A stretch of 64,000 nt of DNA from JBQLZQ01 sp052168355 (GCA_052168355.1 JBQLZQ010000005.1:36361-100360); one strand, 5' to 3'; counted from the stretch's first letter, positions 16,635-26,603 are shown. Notes: generated from the letters alone by a model not told the origin. Made by a program: numbers and translations.

Positions 16635-19259
16635 CTAAAGCTGGCGCGCCACTTCTTCCGTCTCAAAGGCTTCGATCACATCGCCGACGCGGATATCCTC
16701 ATAATTCTCGAAGGCCATGCCGCATTCATAGCCCTCGCGCACCTCGCGCACCTCTTCCTTGAAGCGCTTGAGGGTTTTGAGGGTGCCTTCGTGGATGACG
16801 ATGTTGTCGCGCAGCAGACGCACCTTGGCGCCGCGGCGCACCATGCCCTCGGTCACGTGACAGCCGGCCACCTTGCCGACCTTGGTGATGTTGAAGATTT
16901 CGCGGATCTCCGCGTTGCCCAGGAAATTCTCCCGCAGCGTCGGCGACAGCATGCCCGACAGCGCCTGGCGGACATCGTCGATGACGTTGTAGATCACGCT
17001 GTAGTAGCGGATGTCGACACCATCGCGACGGGCCATTTCCCGCGCCTGCGGGTTGGCCCGGACGTTGAACCCGATGACCATGGCCCCGGTCGACTTGGCC
17101 AGCGTGATATCGCTTTCGTTGATGCCGCCGACGGCCGAATGAAGGATACGGACGCGGACCTCCGTCTCTTCCCCGACCAGCTTTTCGACACTGCTGGCGA
17201 TGGCCTCGATGGACCCCTGGACATCGCCCTTGATGACCATCGGCAGTTCCTTGACGGCCCCGGCGGCGATCTGGGTGAACATCTGCTCCAGCGTGCCGCG
17301 CGCGCCGGCCGCCTGGAACAGATCGCGCTTCTTGCGGCCCCGGAACTCGGTGATCTCGCGGGCCCGGGCCTCGGTCTCGACGACGATGAAGTCATCGCCG
17401 GCCAGGGGCGCGCCGTTGAGGCCAAGCACCTCGACCGGCATCGACGGACCGGCGGCGTCGATCTGCTCGCCCCGATCGTTGATCATGGCGCGGACCCGGC
17501 CCCATTCGCTGCCGGTAACGAAGATATCGCCGACCTTCAGGGTGCCGCGCTGGACCAGCACCGTGGCCACCGGACCGCGGCCGCGCTCCAGCTTGGCCTC
17601 GATGACGCTGCCCTCGGCGCTGCGGTTGGGGTTGCCGCGAAGCTCCAAAAGCTCGGCCTGCAGAAGGATGGCCTCTTCCAGCTTGTCCAGGCCCTGCTTG
17701 GTCTTGGCCGAAACCTCGACGGTCAGCACGTCGCCGCCCATCGCCTCGACCACGATGTTGTGCTGCAGCAGTTCGTTGTTCACACGGGTGGTATCGGCGT
17801 CGGGCAGGTCGATCTTGTTGATGGCGACGATGATCGGCACCTCGGCCGCCGTGGCGTGGCGGATGGCCTCCACGGTCTGCGGCATGATGCCGTCGTCGGC
17901 GGCGACCACCAGGATGACGATGTCGGTGGTGTTGGCGCCCCGGGCCCGCATCTCGGTAAAGGCCTCGTGGCCCGGCGTGTCGATGAAGGTGATGCGGGCA
18001 CCGTTTTCCATCGTCACCTGATAGGCGCCGATATGCTGGGTGATGCCGCCGGCCTCGCGGGCCGCCACGTCGGACTGACGCAGCGCGTCCAAAAGCGACG
18101 TCTTGCCGTGATCGACGTGGCCCATGACGGTCACCACCGGCGGGCGGGGCATCAGATCCCCGGTATCGTCTTCCTCGCCGCGCAGCCCGACCTCGACATC
18201 GGCTTCCGACACCCGCTTGATGCGGTGGCCGAATTCGTTGACCAGAAGTTCGGCCGTGTCGGCATCGATGGTCTGGGTGATGGTGGCCATCACGCCCATC
18301 TTCATCAGCGACTTGATGACGTCGACGCCCCGCTCGGCCATGCGGTTGGCCAGTTCCTGGATGGTGATGGTTTCCGGAACGACGACTTCGCGGACGATCT
18401 TTTCGGGCGGCTGCTCTTCGCCGCGACGTTCCTTTTCCCGGGCACGGCGCACGGCGGCCAGGCTGCGCATCCGCGCGCCGTCGTCGCCGCTGAGGGCCTG
18501 GGAAATCGTCAGCTTGCCGCCGCGACGGCGCGGTTCGACGCGGTTGCGCACGGCCGGACGACGGGGTGACGCCGGCGACGCGTCTCCGGCGCGACGGGAA
18601 CGGCCCTTGCTGGCGTCGTCGTCGCCTTCCAGCGCGTCGACCTTGGCCGCGCCGGCCCGGCCCACCCGGTCGGCCACCTTGCGCCGCTTTTCCTCGTCGG
18701 CCTGTTCGGCGGCGCGAAGCTTGGCCTGTTCGGCCAGACGCTGCTGCTCGATTTCCTCGATACGGGCGCGTTCTTCCTCGGTCCGCCGGCGCTCGTTTTC
18801 CTCGATCTCGCGCAGTTCGGCCATCTCGCGATCGCGCAGAGCCTGCGGGGTCAGCGGTTCGGCCGGCGATGCCGGTGCCGGCGGGGCCTCGGCCGGGGTC
18901 TCGACGGCCTGGCGGGCGGTTTCCGCCTGCTGGCGCTGATCTTCCTCGCGCAGGGCGCTGCGCAGCGCGGTTTCCCGCGCCTCCCGCTCGGCCTCGGTGA
19001 GGCGGCGCTGCGGCCGACCGCGCGCGACCGCGCCGGCCAGGCCGCCCTCGGTCGCGGCCTCGGCGCCGGCACCGTCTCCGGCCGCGGGGCCGCCCCGATC
19101 GATGGTGCGCTTGCGCTTGACCTCCACGGTCACGGTCTTCGACCGGCCATGGGAGAAACTCTGGCGCACCTGGCCCGACTCGATCGTCTTGCGCAGTTCC
19201 AGCTTCCCGCCACCCAGCTTCAGGGTGGACTTCCGGTCTTGTTCGTTACTATCCGTCAT
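16635..19259 (-). CDS. infB: Translation initiation factor IF-2
   Basis: An 874-residue GTPase that brings fMet-tRNA to the 30S subunit. The first 280 residues are a charged, low-complexity, partly coiled-coil extension (residues 140-200 rich in Glu/Arg). An IF2-N domain lies near 295-345, the G domain starts GHVDHGKT at 380-387, and domains II to IV follow to EVARQL. It overlaps the ylxR stop by 4 bases. This long N-terminal region is typical of Alphaproteobacteria. Confidence 0.97.
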   Translation of the reverse strand: MTDSNEQDRKSTLKLGGGKLELRKTIESGQVRQSFSHGRSKTVTVEVKRKRTIDRGGPAAGDGAGAEAATEGGLAGAVARGRPQRRLTEAEREARETALRSALREEDQRQQAETARQAVETPAEAPPAPASPAEPLTPQALRDREMAELREIEENERRRTEEERARIEEIEQQRLAEQAKLRAAEQADEEKRRKVADRVGRAGAAKVDALEGDDDASKGRSRRAGDASPASPRRPAVRNRVEPRRRGGKLTISQALSGDDGARMRSLAAVRRAREKERRGEEQPPEKIVREVVVPETITIQELANRMAERGVDVIKSLMKMGVMATITQTIDADTAELLVNEFGHRIKRVSEADVEVGLRGEEDDTGDLMPRPPVVTVMGHVDHGKTSLLDALRQSDVAAREAGGITQHIGAYQVTMENGARITFIDTPGHEAFTEMRARGANTTDIVILVVAADDGIMPQTVEAIRHATAAEVPIIVAINKIDLPDADTTRVNNELLQHNIVVEAMGGDVLTVEVSAKTKQGLDKLEEAILLQAELLELRGNPNRSAEGSVIEAKLERGRGPVATVLVQRGTLKVGDIFVTGSEWGRVRAMINDRGEQIDAAGPSMPVEVLGLNGAPLAGDDFIVVETEARAREITEFRGRKKRDLFQAAGARGTLEQMFTQIAAGAVKELPMVIKGDVQGSIEAIASSVEKLVGEETEVRVRILHSAVGGINESDITLAKSTGAMVIGFNVRANPQAREMARRDGVDIRYYSVIYNVIDDVRQALSGMLSPTLRENFLGNAEIREIFNITKVGKVAGCHVTEGMVRRGAKVRLLRDNIVIHEGTLKTLKRFKEEVREVREGYECGMAFENYEDIRVGDVIEAFETEEVARQL

Positions 19260-19999
19260 AACCGTCTTGCGTCTGCCTCTTGTCCGTGTCCTGGCGGCGC
19301 CGCATGCTCCGCCTCGGCCGTTTGTCCGTCAAGGCGCGGCCCGGCGCGGCGCAGGCCGTCCAGACGCCGTGCCTCGACCAGCAGGCGGTCGGCCAACCCG
19401 CCAGCGCCCACCGCGGCATGCACCGCGTGGTCGCGTCCAAACGCGGCCCCCATCTCGGCCGCCGTCAACGGCGCCACCACCGGGCGCGTGCCTGCAAGCC
19501 GCTGCAGCTTGCCCCGCCCGTCGGGGGCGCCGTCCCGGGCGGCGATCAGCACCGCCGCCTCGCCCCGCACCAGCCACTCTCGGGCCTTCTCAAAACCGGC
19601 CACGGCGATGCCGGCGCGTCGGGCCAGGCCCAGGATGTCGGCGCACCGTTGCGTCAGCATCGCCTCGATCCGTGCGGTCAGCCCCTCGGGCACGGTCACC
19701 GGCATGCGCGCGGCGCGGGCGAAGGCCCCCTTGCGCACCGCCTTGTCCAGGGCCGCGCGGTCCGCCGCGACCCACAGCCCGCGCCCGGGCAGCTTGGCGT
19801 CTATATCCGGTGTCAGCGTCCCGTCCGGCGCCACGACAAACCGGATCAGCGCCGCCTTCGGCGCGATCAGCCCCGTGGCGATGCAACGGCGCTCGGCGCC
19901 GTCCCCGTCGCCGGCCCGGCGTCGCCGCCCACCGCTATCCCGGCGTGGCCGCCCACCGCTATCCCGGCGTGGCGCTGACTGTGTCGAGGACAAGGCCAT
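19256..19999 (-). CDS. YlxR-family (DUF448) RNA-binding protein with L7Ae-like domain
   Basis: A 247-residue protein of the nusA-infB operon. Its N-terminal DUF448 part has RRCIATGLIAPKAALIRFV and LPGRGLWVAADR; the second half (ILGLARRAGIAVAGFEKAREWL) resembles L7Ae/L30e RNA-binding domains. YlxR proteins are linked to transcription and RNA metabolism. Start set at ATG 19999, 19 bases after nusA, because upstream sequence in frame overlaps nusA. Codons 10-25 contain a tandem 8-codon duplication (PRRDSGGR twice). Confidence 0.9.
   Translation of the reverse strand: MALSSTQSAPRRDSGGRPRRDSGGRRRRAGDGDGAERRCIATGLIAPKAALIRFVVAPDGTLTPDIDAKLPGRGLWVAADRAALDKAVRKGAFARAARMPVTVPEGLTARIEAMLTQRCADILGLARRAGIAVAGFEKAREWLVRGEAAVLIAARDGAPDGRGKLQRLAGTRPVVAPLTAAEMGAAFGRDHAVHAAVGAGGLADRLLVEARRLDGLRRAGPRLDGQTAEAEHAAPPGHGQEADARRL
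19927..19974. repeat. 24-bp tandem duplication inside ylxR
   Basis: Two adjacent copies, 19927-19950 and 19951-19974, differ only at the last base. They encode eight residues twice in frame, in the arginine-rich linker before the DUF448 domain. Likely a recent slippage event. Confidence 0.9.
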
Positions 20000-20018
20000 C
20001 GGCTGTTCGCGACGCTCC

Positions 20019-21569
20019 TCACTCTCCGGCCATGGTCTTGCCGGCCGGCGCTTCCGCCGCGGATTCGGCGCCGTCTTCGGCGGCCGGTTCCTCACCTTCG
20101 AACCAATGGGCGCGGGCGGTCATGATCAGCGCGTTGGCCTCCTCCTCCGACAGCGCGTCGGCCCCCAGGAATTCGATCAACTCGTCACTGGCCAGATCGC
20201 CCAGATCGTCCACGGTCTTGACACCCTGCTCACCCAACTTGACCAGAAGAGCGGGCGTCAACCCTTCCAGTTCCATCAGTTCGGCGCTGATCCCCAGCTC
20301 CTCGCAGCGCTTGACGGCCGCGACGGTCTGCTCTTCGAGGTAGACCCGCGCCCGGTTCTGCAGCTCGGCGGCGATGTCGTCGTCGAACCCTTCGATGTCG
20401 ATAAGCTCTTCCGGCGGGATGTAAGCAATCTCCTCAAGCCGGGTGAAGCCTTCGCCGACCAGAAGGTGGGCAATGACGTCGTCGACATCCAGCGCGTTCA
20501 TAAAAAGCTGGCTGCGCTCGCGCATTTCTTCCGTGCGGCGCTCGGATTCCTCGGCCTCGGTCAGGATGTCGATTTCCCAGCCCGTCAACATGGACGCCAG
20601 CCGGACGTTCTGGCCCCGCCGGCCGATGGCCAGCGACAACTGGTCGTCGGGCACCACCACCTCGATCCGGCGTTGTTCGTCGTCGAGCACCACCTTGGAC
20701 ACTTCGGCGGGCGCCAGGGCATTGACCACGAAGGTTGCAGGATCGGCCGACCAGGGGATGATGTCGATCTTCTCGCCCTGCAGTTCGCCGACCACCGCCT
20801 GGACGCGGCTGCCGCGCATGCCGACGCAGGCGCCGACCGGGTCGATGGAACTGTCCTTGGAGATGACGGCGATCTTGGCCCGGCTGCCGGGGTCGCGGGC
20901 CACGGCCCGGATCTCGATGATGTTGTCGTAGATTTCCGGCACTTCCATGGCAAACAGCTTGGCCATGAACTGGGGATGGCTGCGCGACAGGAAGATCTGA
21001 GGTCCCCGCTGTTCCTCTCGGACGTCATAGATGTAGGCGCGCACGCGGTCGCCGACCTTGTAATGCTCCCGCGGCAACAACTCGTCGCGCCGTATGACGG
21101 CCTCGGCGCGGCCCAGATCGACGGTCACGTTGCCATATTCGGCGCGCTTGACCAGACCGTTGACGATCTCGCCGACACGGTCCCGGAACTCCTCGAACTG
21201 ACGGCGCCGCTCGGCCTCGCGCACCTTCTGGACGATCACCTGCTTGGCGGTCTGGGCGGCGATGCGGCCGAAATCGATGGGCGGCAGGGGTTCGATCAGA
21301 TAGGCGCCGACGGTCAGCGACGGGTCGCGATCCTGGGCGTCGGCCAGCGAGATCTCGGTCATTTCGTTTTCGACCGCATCCACCACGTGGCGATAGCGCG
21401 CCAGCGCGATTTCACCGTCGGATCGCCCGATGACGGCGCGGATATCGTGCTCCTGCCCGTACTTGGACCGGCCGGCCTTCTGGATGGCCTGTTCCATGGC
21501 CTCCAGCACCTCATCCCGCTCGATATTCTTTTCGCGTGCCACCGCGTCTGCGACTTGCAGAAGTTCCAT
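20019..21569 (-). CDS. nusA: Transcription termination/antitermination protein NusA
   Basis: A 516-residue RNA polymerase-associated factor for pausing, termination and antitermination. It has the N-terminal polymerase-binding domain (LLQVADAVAREKNIERDEV), S1 domain (VGEIVNGLVKRAEYGNVTVDLG), two KH domains (FLSRSHPQFMAKLF; DPVGACVGMRGSRVQAVVGEL), and two C-terminal helix-hairpin-helix acidic repeats, followed by a 25-residue acidic tail. It is 84 bases downstream of rimP. Confidence 0.97.
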   Translation of the reverse strand: MELLQVADAVAREKNIERDEVLEAMEQAIQKAGRSKYGQEHDIRAVIGRSDGEIALARYRHVVDAVENEMTEISLADAQDRDPSLTVGAYLIEPLPPIDFGRIAAQTAKQVIVQKVREAERRRQFEEFRDRVGEIVNGLVKRAEYGNVTVDLGRAEAVIRRDELLPREHYKVGDRVRAYIYDVREEQRGPQIFLSRSHPQFMAKLFAMEVPEIYDNIIEIRAVARDPGSRAKIAVISKDSSIDPVGACVGMRGSRVQAVVGELQGEKIDIIPWSADPATFVVNALAPAEVSKVVLDDEQRRIEVVVPDDQLSLAIGRRGQNVRLASMLTGWEIDILTEAEESERRTEEMRERSQLFMNALDVDDVIAHLLVGEGFTRLEEIAYIPPEELIDIEGFDDDIAAELQNRARVYLEEQTVAAVKRCEELGISAELMELEGLTPALLVKLGEQGVKTVDDLGDLASDELIEFLGADALSEEEANALIMTARAHWFEGEEPAAEDGAESAAEAPAGKTMAGE

Positions 21570-21653
21570 TGCGAAAGGCCTTACCCTTTGTCGTTACCCG
21601 GTTTCGCGCTTGAGGGAAGCGGCGTCCCGCGCCCCCCGTCGCACGGCCGCCGA

Positions 21654-22151
21654 TCAGCCCGGCTGGGCGGCCGCAATCAATTCGTCGGTCAACACCAGCT
21701 TGGCCCGCCGTATGTCCCGAAACGGCACCAGAACCGTGACGGGCGCGGCGCCGTCGCCATCCATCTCAAGCTTCACCGCCTCACCCTCCAGACCGTGGAG
21801 CCGGCCGCGAAACCGCCGCCGCCCATCCACCGCCGCCGTAGTCTCGACCCTTGCCTCGAACCCGGCGAACCGGTCAAAGTCCGCCAGCCGCGTCAAAGGC
21901 CGATCGATCCCCGGCGACGACACCTCCAGCGTGTAGGCCGCGTCGATCGGATCGTCCACGTCCAGAAGGGCAGATATGGTGCGACTGGCCTTCGCGCAAT
22001 GCTCAACCGTTAAGACCCCGCGATCCCGACGTTCCACCATGACCTGCAGCACCGGCGTGCGGTCGCCCATGATCATCACCCGCACCACTTCCAGCCCCAT
22101 GGCTTCCAGCGCGGGGGCCACGATGCGTTCGATCCGACCTTCCCGATCCAT
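21654..22151 (-). CDS. rimP: Ribosome maturation factor RimP
   Basis: Needed for 30S assembly, 165 residues. It shows IVAPALEAMGLEVVRVMIMG, LDVDDPIDAAYTLEVSSPGIDRPL and a C-terminal Sm-like domain. ATG 22151 (MDREGRIERI) was preferred over upstream in-frame codons because it matches family N-termini and lies after the trmB terminator. First gene of the rimP-nusA-ylxR-infB-rbfA-truB-rpsO-pnp block. Confidence 0.95.
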   Translation of the reverse strand: MDREGRIERIVAPALEAMGLEVVRVMIMGDRTPVLQVMVERRDRGVLTVEHCAKASRTISALLDVDDPIDAAYTLEVSSPGIDRPLTRLADFDRFAGFEARVETTAAVDGRRRFRGRLHGLEGEAVKLEMDGDGAAPVTVLVPFRDIRRAKLVLTDELIAAAQPG

Positions 22152-22213
22152 GCCCTTCAACTTCCGGCGCTGCCCGTGCGGCGCTGCCCCAATACCAAAA
22201 GCGTTCCAGAAAC

Positions 22214-22238
22214 AAAAAAGGCGGGCCAATGGCCCACC
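22214..22238 (-). terminator. Intrinsic terminator after trmB
   Basis: On the minus strand an 8-bp stem GGTGGGCC/GGCCCGCC (one wobble pair) with a 3-base loop is followed by six T residues. It lies 30 bases after the trmB stop and separates the metK-trmB unit from the rimP operon. Confidence 0.85.
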
Positions 22239-22267
22239 CTTGTGCCGATACGACCGTACTCAGCCGA

Positions 22268-23047
22268 TCAGCAATACAGGATGTTTTGTTGGCGCACTAT
22301 AACCCCTTCGGCGCGGCCCGCAACACTTTTCCCGTTCGTTCGGGGCCGCCGCAAAAAGGTTAAATAGGCGGGCGTCCGGCCGGCCGCAAGTGCTTTGGCC
22401 TCGTAGCGTGTGGCGGGCCAGTCGTCGGGCCGGCGCCGCCAGTCCTGGGGCCCGCCGGCGGTCCAGGCAAAGGCGCCATGCCGGCGGGTTTCCGCCAACA
22501 TCCAATCGACCAGCCCGGGGTCGTCGCTGGCCAGGCGCAGCTCCGCGCCGTCGGACAGGACCCGCGCCAGCGCGGTCAGGCTGTCGGCGTTGATCAGACG
22601 CCGCTTGTGATGGCGGACTTTGGGCCACGGGTCCGGAAACAGGACAAAGCACCGGTCGATGGCCGCGTCGGGCAAGGCGTCGACGACCGGCCGGGCATCG
22701 CCGGGATGGATGCGGATGTTGGTCAGGCCGCGCCGGTCGATGTCCCGGAGCAGGCTGGCGACGCCATTGATAAAGGGTTCGCAGCCGATGATCCCGACAT
22801 CGGGGTGCCGCTCGGCCTGAGCCGCCAGATGTTCGCCGCCGCCAAAGCCGATCTCCAGCCATACGGCCCGGGGGGCTTTGGGAAACAGGTCGGCGGGGTC
22901 GAGCATGGCCGGCGGTTCCGGCAGCGGGACCGCGAGGGCCGGCAGGGTCCGGTCGAGAAGGTCGACGCGGCCCGGCCGCAGCTTGCGGCCACGGCGCCGC
23001 CCGTACAGCGTGCGGCGTTCCGACGGCGGGGAGCCGCCGGCCGTCAC
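22268..23047 (-). CDS. trmB: tRNA (guanine-N7-)-methyltransferase
   Basis: Methylates G46 of tRNA with S-adenosylmethionine. The SAM motif is AVWLEIGFGGGEHLA and the catalytic region is FVLFPDPWPKVRHHKRRL. A 259-residue protein results from the GTG at 23047, which overlaps the metK stop (GTGA), and the N-terminal RRRGRKLRPGR stretch is family-typical. The neighbouring metK supplies its methyl donor. The C-terminal 25 residues are poorly conserved. Confidence 0.95.
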   Translation of the reverse strand: MTAGGSPPSERRTLYGRRRGRKLRPGRVDLLDRTLPALAVPLPEPPAMLDPADLFPKAPRAVWLEIGFGGGEHLAAQAERHPDVGIIGCEPFINGVASLLRDIDRRGLTNIRIHPGDARPVVDALPDAAIDRCFVLFPDPWPKVRHHKRRLINADSLTALARVLSDGAELRLASDDPGLVDWMLAETRRHGAFAWTAGGPQDWRRRPDDWPATRYEAKALAAGRTPAYLTFLRRPRTNGKSVAGRAEGVIVRQQNILYC

Positions 23048-24213
23048 CCGAAGGTCGCCTTCAGCTCCTCCGCCAGGTCGGTACGTTCCCACGAAAAACC
23101 GCCATCGGGCTCCGGCGGGCGGCCGAAATGGCCGTAGGCCGATGTCCGGGCGTAGATCGGCTTGTTCAGGCCCAGATGCAGGCGGATGCCCCGGGGGCGC
23201 AGATCGACCCGTTCGCGCAAGCCATCGGACAGCCGGTCCTCGTCGACCTTCCCCGTACCGTGGGTATCGATGTAGACCGACAGGGGATGGGACACGCCGA
23301 TGGCGTAGCTGAGCTGGATGGTGCAGCGGTCGGCCAGACCCGCCTCCACCACGTTCTTGGCCAGATAGCGGGCGGCATAGGCCGCCGACCGGTCGACCTT
23401 GGTCGGATCCTTGCCGGAAAAGGCGCCGCCGCCATGGGGGGCCGCGCCGCCATAGGTGTCGACGATGATCTTGCGCCCGGTCAGACCGGCGTCGCCGTCC
23501 GGCCCGCCGATGACGAACCGGCCGGTGGGGTTGACGTAAAATTGGTCCTCGTCGCACATCCAGCCCTGGGGCAGGACGTTGACCACGTGCGGCCGCACGA
23601 TCTCCCGCACCTCGGCCTGATCCAGCCCGTCGGCATGCTGGGTGGACACGACGACGGAACTGGCGCCGGCCGGTTTGCCATCGACATAGCGCAGCGAAAC
23701 CTGGCTTTTGGCGTCGGGGCCCAGATGCGGTTCGGCGCCGGAATGCCGCGCTTCGGCCAGGCTGCGCAGGATGGCGTGGGAAAAGTGGATCGGTGCCGGC
23801 ATCAGGACATCGGTCTCGCGGCAGGCATAGCCGAACATGATGCCCTGGTCGCCGGCGCCTTCGTCCTTGTTGCCGGCGGCGTCGACGCCCTTGGCGATGT
23901 CGGCCGACTGCTTGTGGACAAAGACCTCGACCGTGGCGTTGCGCCAGTGAAAACCTTCCTGCTCATAGCCGATGTCGCGCACGGCGTGGCGGGCAATCTC
24001 CTCCATCGCCGCGGCGTTGATCGTGTCCGGTCCGCGCGCCTCGCCGGCGATGACCATCCGGTTGGTGGTGCACAGGGTTTCGATGGCGCAGCGGGCCTCC
24101 GGATCGGCGGCCAGAAAGGCGTCGACGATGGCGTCGGACACCCGGTCCGAAACCTTGTCGGGATGCCCCTCGGACACGGACTCGCTGGTAAAGACGTAGT
24201 TTCCCTTGGGCAC
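23044..24213 (-). CDS. metK: S-adenosylmethionine synthetase
   Basis: Makes SAM from methionine and ATP; 389 residues. YVFTSESVSEGHPDKVSD, GEARG near the nucleotide site, GAGDQGIMFGYA and GGGAFSGKDPTKVDRSAAY are the diagnostic motifs. The GTG at 24213 was chosen because GAGGA lies 6 bases before it and the protein then begins PKGNYVF; the open frame continues to 24339 without support. No convincing SAM riboswitch was seen in the 151-base leader. Confidence 0.96.
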   Translation of the reverse strand: MPKGNYVFTSESVSEGHPDKVSDRVSDAIVDAFLAADPEARCAIETLCTTNRMVIAGEARGPDTINAAAMEEIARHAVRDIGYEQEGFHWRNATVEVFVHKQSADIAKGVDAAGNKDEGAGDQGIMFGYACRETDVLMPAPIHFSHAILRSLAEARHSGAEPHLGPDAKSQVSLRYVDGKPAGASSVVVSTQHADGLDQAEVREIVRPHVVNVLPQGWMCDEDQFYVNPTGRFVIGGPDGDAGLTGRKIIVDTYGGAAPHGGGAFSGKDPTKVDRSAAYAARYLAKNVVEAGLADRCTIQLSYAIGVSHPLSVYIDTHGTGKVDEDRLSDGLRERVDLRPRGIRLHLGLNKPIYARTSAYGHFGRPPEPDGGFSWERTDLAEELKATFG

Positions 24214-24364
24214 GGCCGGTCCTCGCGTGATTTCGGTGTGGCGGACGAGGATGGGCAGGGCGGCCGTTCCGGCGACCGCCGGCCGATCCTCGATCTCGAT
24301 CAAGGCGCGACTTGTGGCAAGGACCGCATCGTTGGTCAAGACCGTTGGCGAACGGTCCGGAGTC

Positions 24365-24817
24365 TCAAGGCTGACCTTGAGTTTCCGAATTGGCGATGGC
24401 CTTGATCAGGTCGAACACGCGCCGCCGCAATGCCGGATTGTGAATCCGGTAGTAGGCGCGCACCAGTTCCAATGTCTCGCGCTTGGCCATGGGGTCGGGT
24501 GTGTAGGGCTCGGCATCCTCGGCCATGCCGGCCGCCTGGGCCCGTGACGCCTTCGCGGACGGTGCGTCCTCGAAAAAGAACGCGACCGGCACGTCTAGAA
24601 CGCGGCTCAAATCGTGCAGGCGGCTGGCGCCGATGCGGTTGGCGCCGCGCTCGTATTTCTGGACCTGCTGAAAGGTCAGCCCGATGGCCTCGCCCAGCTT
24701 TTCCTGGCTCATGCCTAAAAGCGTGCGGCGCAGGCGCAGACGGCTGCCGACATGCACGTCGATGGGGTGGGGGTGCCCGATGCGCGGGCGGCCGACAACG
24801 CGGCGGGGTTTTGTCAT
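24365..24817 (-). CDS. XRE-family transcriptional regulator
   Basis: A 150-residue helix-turn-helix protein with VGSRLRLRRTLLGMSQEKLGEAIGLTFQQVQKYERGANRIGASRL, the Cro/C1-type domain at about residues 25-80, and a C-terminal helical tail. This gene sits between lnt and metK in many Alphaproteobacteria, where it is related to PhrR-type regulators. Start at ATG 24817. Targets are not known; autoregulation and metK control are possible. Confidence 0.9.
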   Translation of the reverse strand: MTKPRRVVGRPRIGHPHPIDVHVGSRLRLRRTLLGMSQEKLGEAIGLTFQQVQKYERGANRIGASRLHDLSRVLDVPVAFFFEDAPSAKASRAQAAGMAEDAEPYTPDPMAKRETLELVRAYYRIHNPALRRRVFDLIKAIANSETQGQP

Positions 24818-25007
24818 AGGATTGGCCAATGGATGTCTCCCGGGGGGGTGCGGGCTTTCATCCTACAAATAACGCCGTTGTCGGAGAACCGCTACCCCTG
24901 TCCGCACATGCATACATTCCAAGACGATACTAACGATCGTCGGTTCGGCTCATCCACCGTATCGGTTCCGTGCCGGCAAGGCTAACCCTCGCCGATGCGG
25001 CCGTCCA

Positions 25008-26603
25008 CTAAGCCGTTACATCGCGGCGTGGGCGGCGCGGGCGGCGTTGGCCGAATCCGGCGACAAGACCGGCCAGGACCATGGTCAGCAGCCAGAAGCC
25101 GGCGTCGCCCCATCTGGCATAGGGCGTCGGCGGCAGGGCCGGGGGCATGGCGGCATCGGCAATGCCGCGTTCGCCCAAGCCGATAGTGGCGGTGACCCGG
25201 CCATACCCGTCGACCACACCGCTGATCCCCGTGCCGGCGACCCGGACCAGCGGCAATCCCTCCTCAACCGCGCGCATCCGGGCGATGGCGAAATGCTGAT
25301 GGGGCCCCGCCGTCACCCCGTACCAGGCGTCATTGGTGATGTTGAGCAGCCAGGCCGGACGGGCGTCGGGGGCGGTCACGGCGCCGGGAAAAATGACCTC
25401 GTAGCAGATCAGCGGACTGACCGGCGGCAGGCCCGGCAGATCGATGGTGCGCGGTCCCGGCCCGGGGCTGAAATCGACCTGCCCCGGCGCCACCTTGTCG
25501 ATGGGCAGGATGCCGCGCAGCGGCACATACTCCCCGAACGGCACCAGGTGGGCCTTGTCGTAGGTGGCGATCACGGCTCCGGTACCATCGATGGCGTGGA
25601 GGCTGTTCCAAAGCTGCAGCGGCGCGCCGGCCGGCGACCGCCGCGGGGCACCGGTGATCAGCAGCCCGCCGGGCGGAACCGCCTCGGCCAGGGCGGCCAG
25701 GATGTTGGGCTCCTCTTCGATGGGGATCGGCACCGCCGCTTCGGGCCAGATCACGAGATCGACGTCGAGGTTTGGGTCACGGTCGGCCGCCACGCTCATG
25801 GACAGGTGGCGGGCAAAGATCTCCGGCCATTGGGCGCGGTCCCATTTCTCCCTTTGACCGACATTCGGCTGGACCAGGCGCACGGTAACGTCCGGCGGCG
25901 GCTCGGACGAAGCCGTGTCGAGGCGGTGGCCGCCGGCCCAGGCGATTGCGACAAAAACCAGCAGGCCGGCGGCCAAGGCCGCCAGCGGCGGGCGCCGGCT
26001 TCGGCCGTCGCCGGCCAGGCAAGCCGGCAGGGCCGCAACCGCCACGGTCACGACGCTCAACCCATAGACGCCGACAACCGACCCCGCTTGAAGCACCGAC
26101 GGCCAGCCGACCCAGCCATAGCCGATCAGGTTCCACGGAAACCCCGTCAGGATGTGGCCGCGCAGCCATTCCGACAGCCCCCACAGCGCCGCAAAGGCCA
26201 GAACGCCGGCGACGCCGGGAATATCCAACCGCCGCCACAGCGCCGCGACCAGACCGGGAAACAAGGCAAGCACGGCCGGCAACCCGGCGACGGTCGGCGG
26301 CGCCAGCCACCAGAACCGGGCCCAGTCGACGCTGAGCGCGAAAACGATCCAGTACAGCCCGATCACAAAATAGCCGAACCCGAAGCTCCATCCGGTCAGG
26401 AAGGCCGAGCCCGGACCGCGCGTTCCGCGCAGCAGCCACAACAGGCCGGGAAAGACGAAAAGCAGCACGGGAACGGCAAAAACCGGCGGCATGGCCAGGG
26501 TGGCGACGGCGCCCAGCGCCATCGAAACGGCATGACGGCGCCAGCCGTTCAATCGGCCCAGGGCGCCGGCTATCGGGCTATCGAAAAGCCCCTCACGCCT
26601 CAT
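25008..26603 (-). CDS. lnt: Apolipoprotein N-acyltransferase
   Basis: Inner-membrane enzyme adding the third acyl chain to lipoproteins. The 531-residue protein has about seven N-terminal membrane segments (residues 25-225), a periplasmic nitrilase domain with catalytic E288 (IWPEAAV), K350 (YDKAHLVPFGEYVP) and C400 (LICYEVIF), and a last C-terminal segment. It overlaps the upstream corC-like gene by 4 bases. Confidence 0.96.
   Translation of the reverse strand: MRREGLFDSPIAGALGRLNGWRRHAVSMALGAVATLAMPPVFAVPVLLFVFPGLLWLLRGTRGPGSAFLTGWSFGFGYFVIGLYWIVFALSVDWARFWWLAPPTVAGLPAVLALFPGLVAALWRRLDIPGVAGVLAFAALWGLSEWLRGHILTGFPWNLIGYGWVGWPSVLQAGSVVGVYGLSVVTVAVAALPACLAGDGRSRRPPLAALAAGLLVFVAIAWAGGHRLDTASSEPPPDVTVRLVQPNVGQREKWDRAQWPEIFARHLSMSVAADRDPNLDVDLVIWPEAAVPIPIEEEPNILAALAEAVPPGGLLITGAPRRSPAGAPLQLWNSLHAIDGTGAVIATYDKAHLVPFGEYVPLRGILPIDKVAPGQVDFSPGPGPRTIDLPGLPPVSPLICYEVIFPGAVTAPDARPAWLLNITNDAWYGVTAGPHQHFAIARMRAVEEGLPLVRVAGTGISGVVDGYGRVTATIGLGERGIADAAMPPALPPTPYARWGDAGFWLLTMVLAGLVAGFGQRRPRRPRRDVTA

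Noticed and set aside
24214..24364. Possible SAM riboswitch in the metK leader
   Set aside because: I looked for the paired stems and conserved cores of SAM-II and SAM/SAH types and could not place them; a covariance-model search would settle it.
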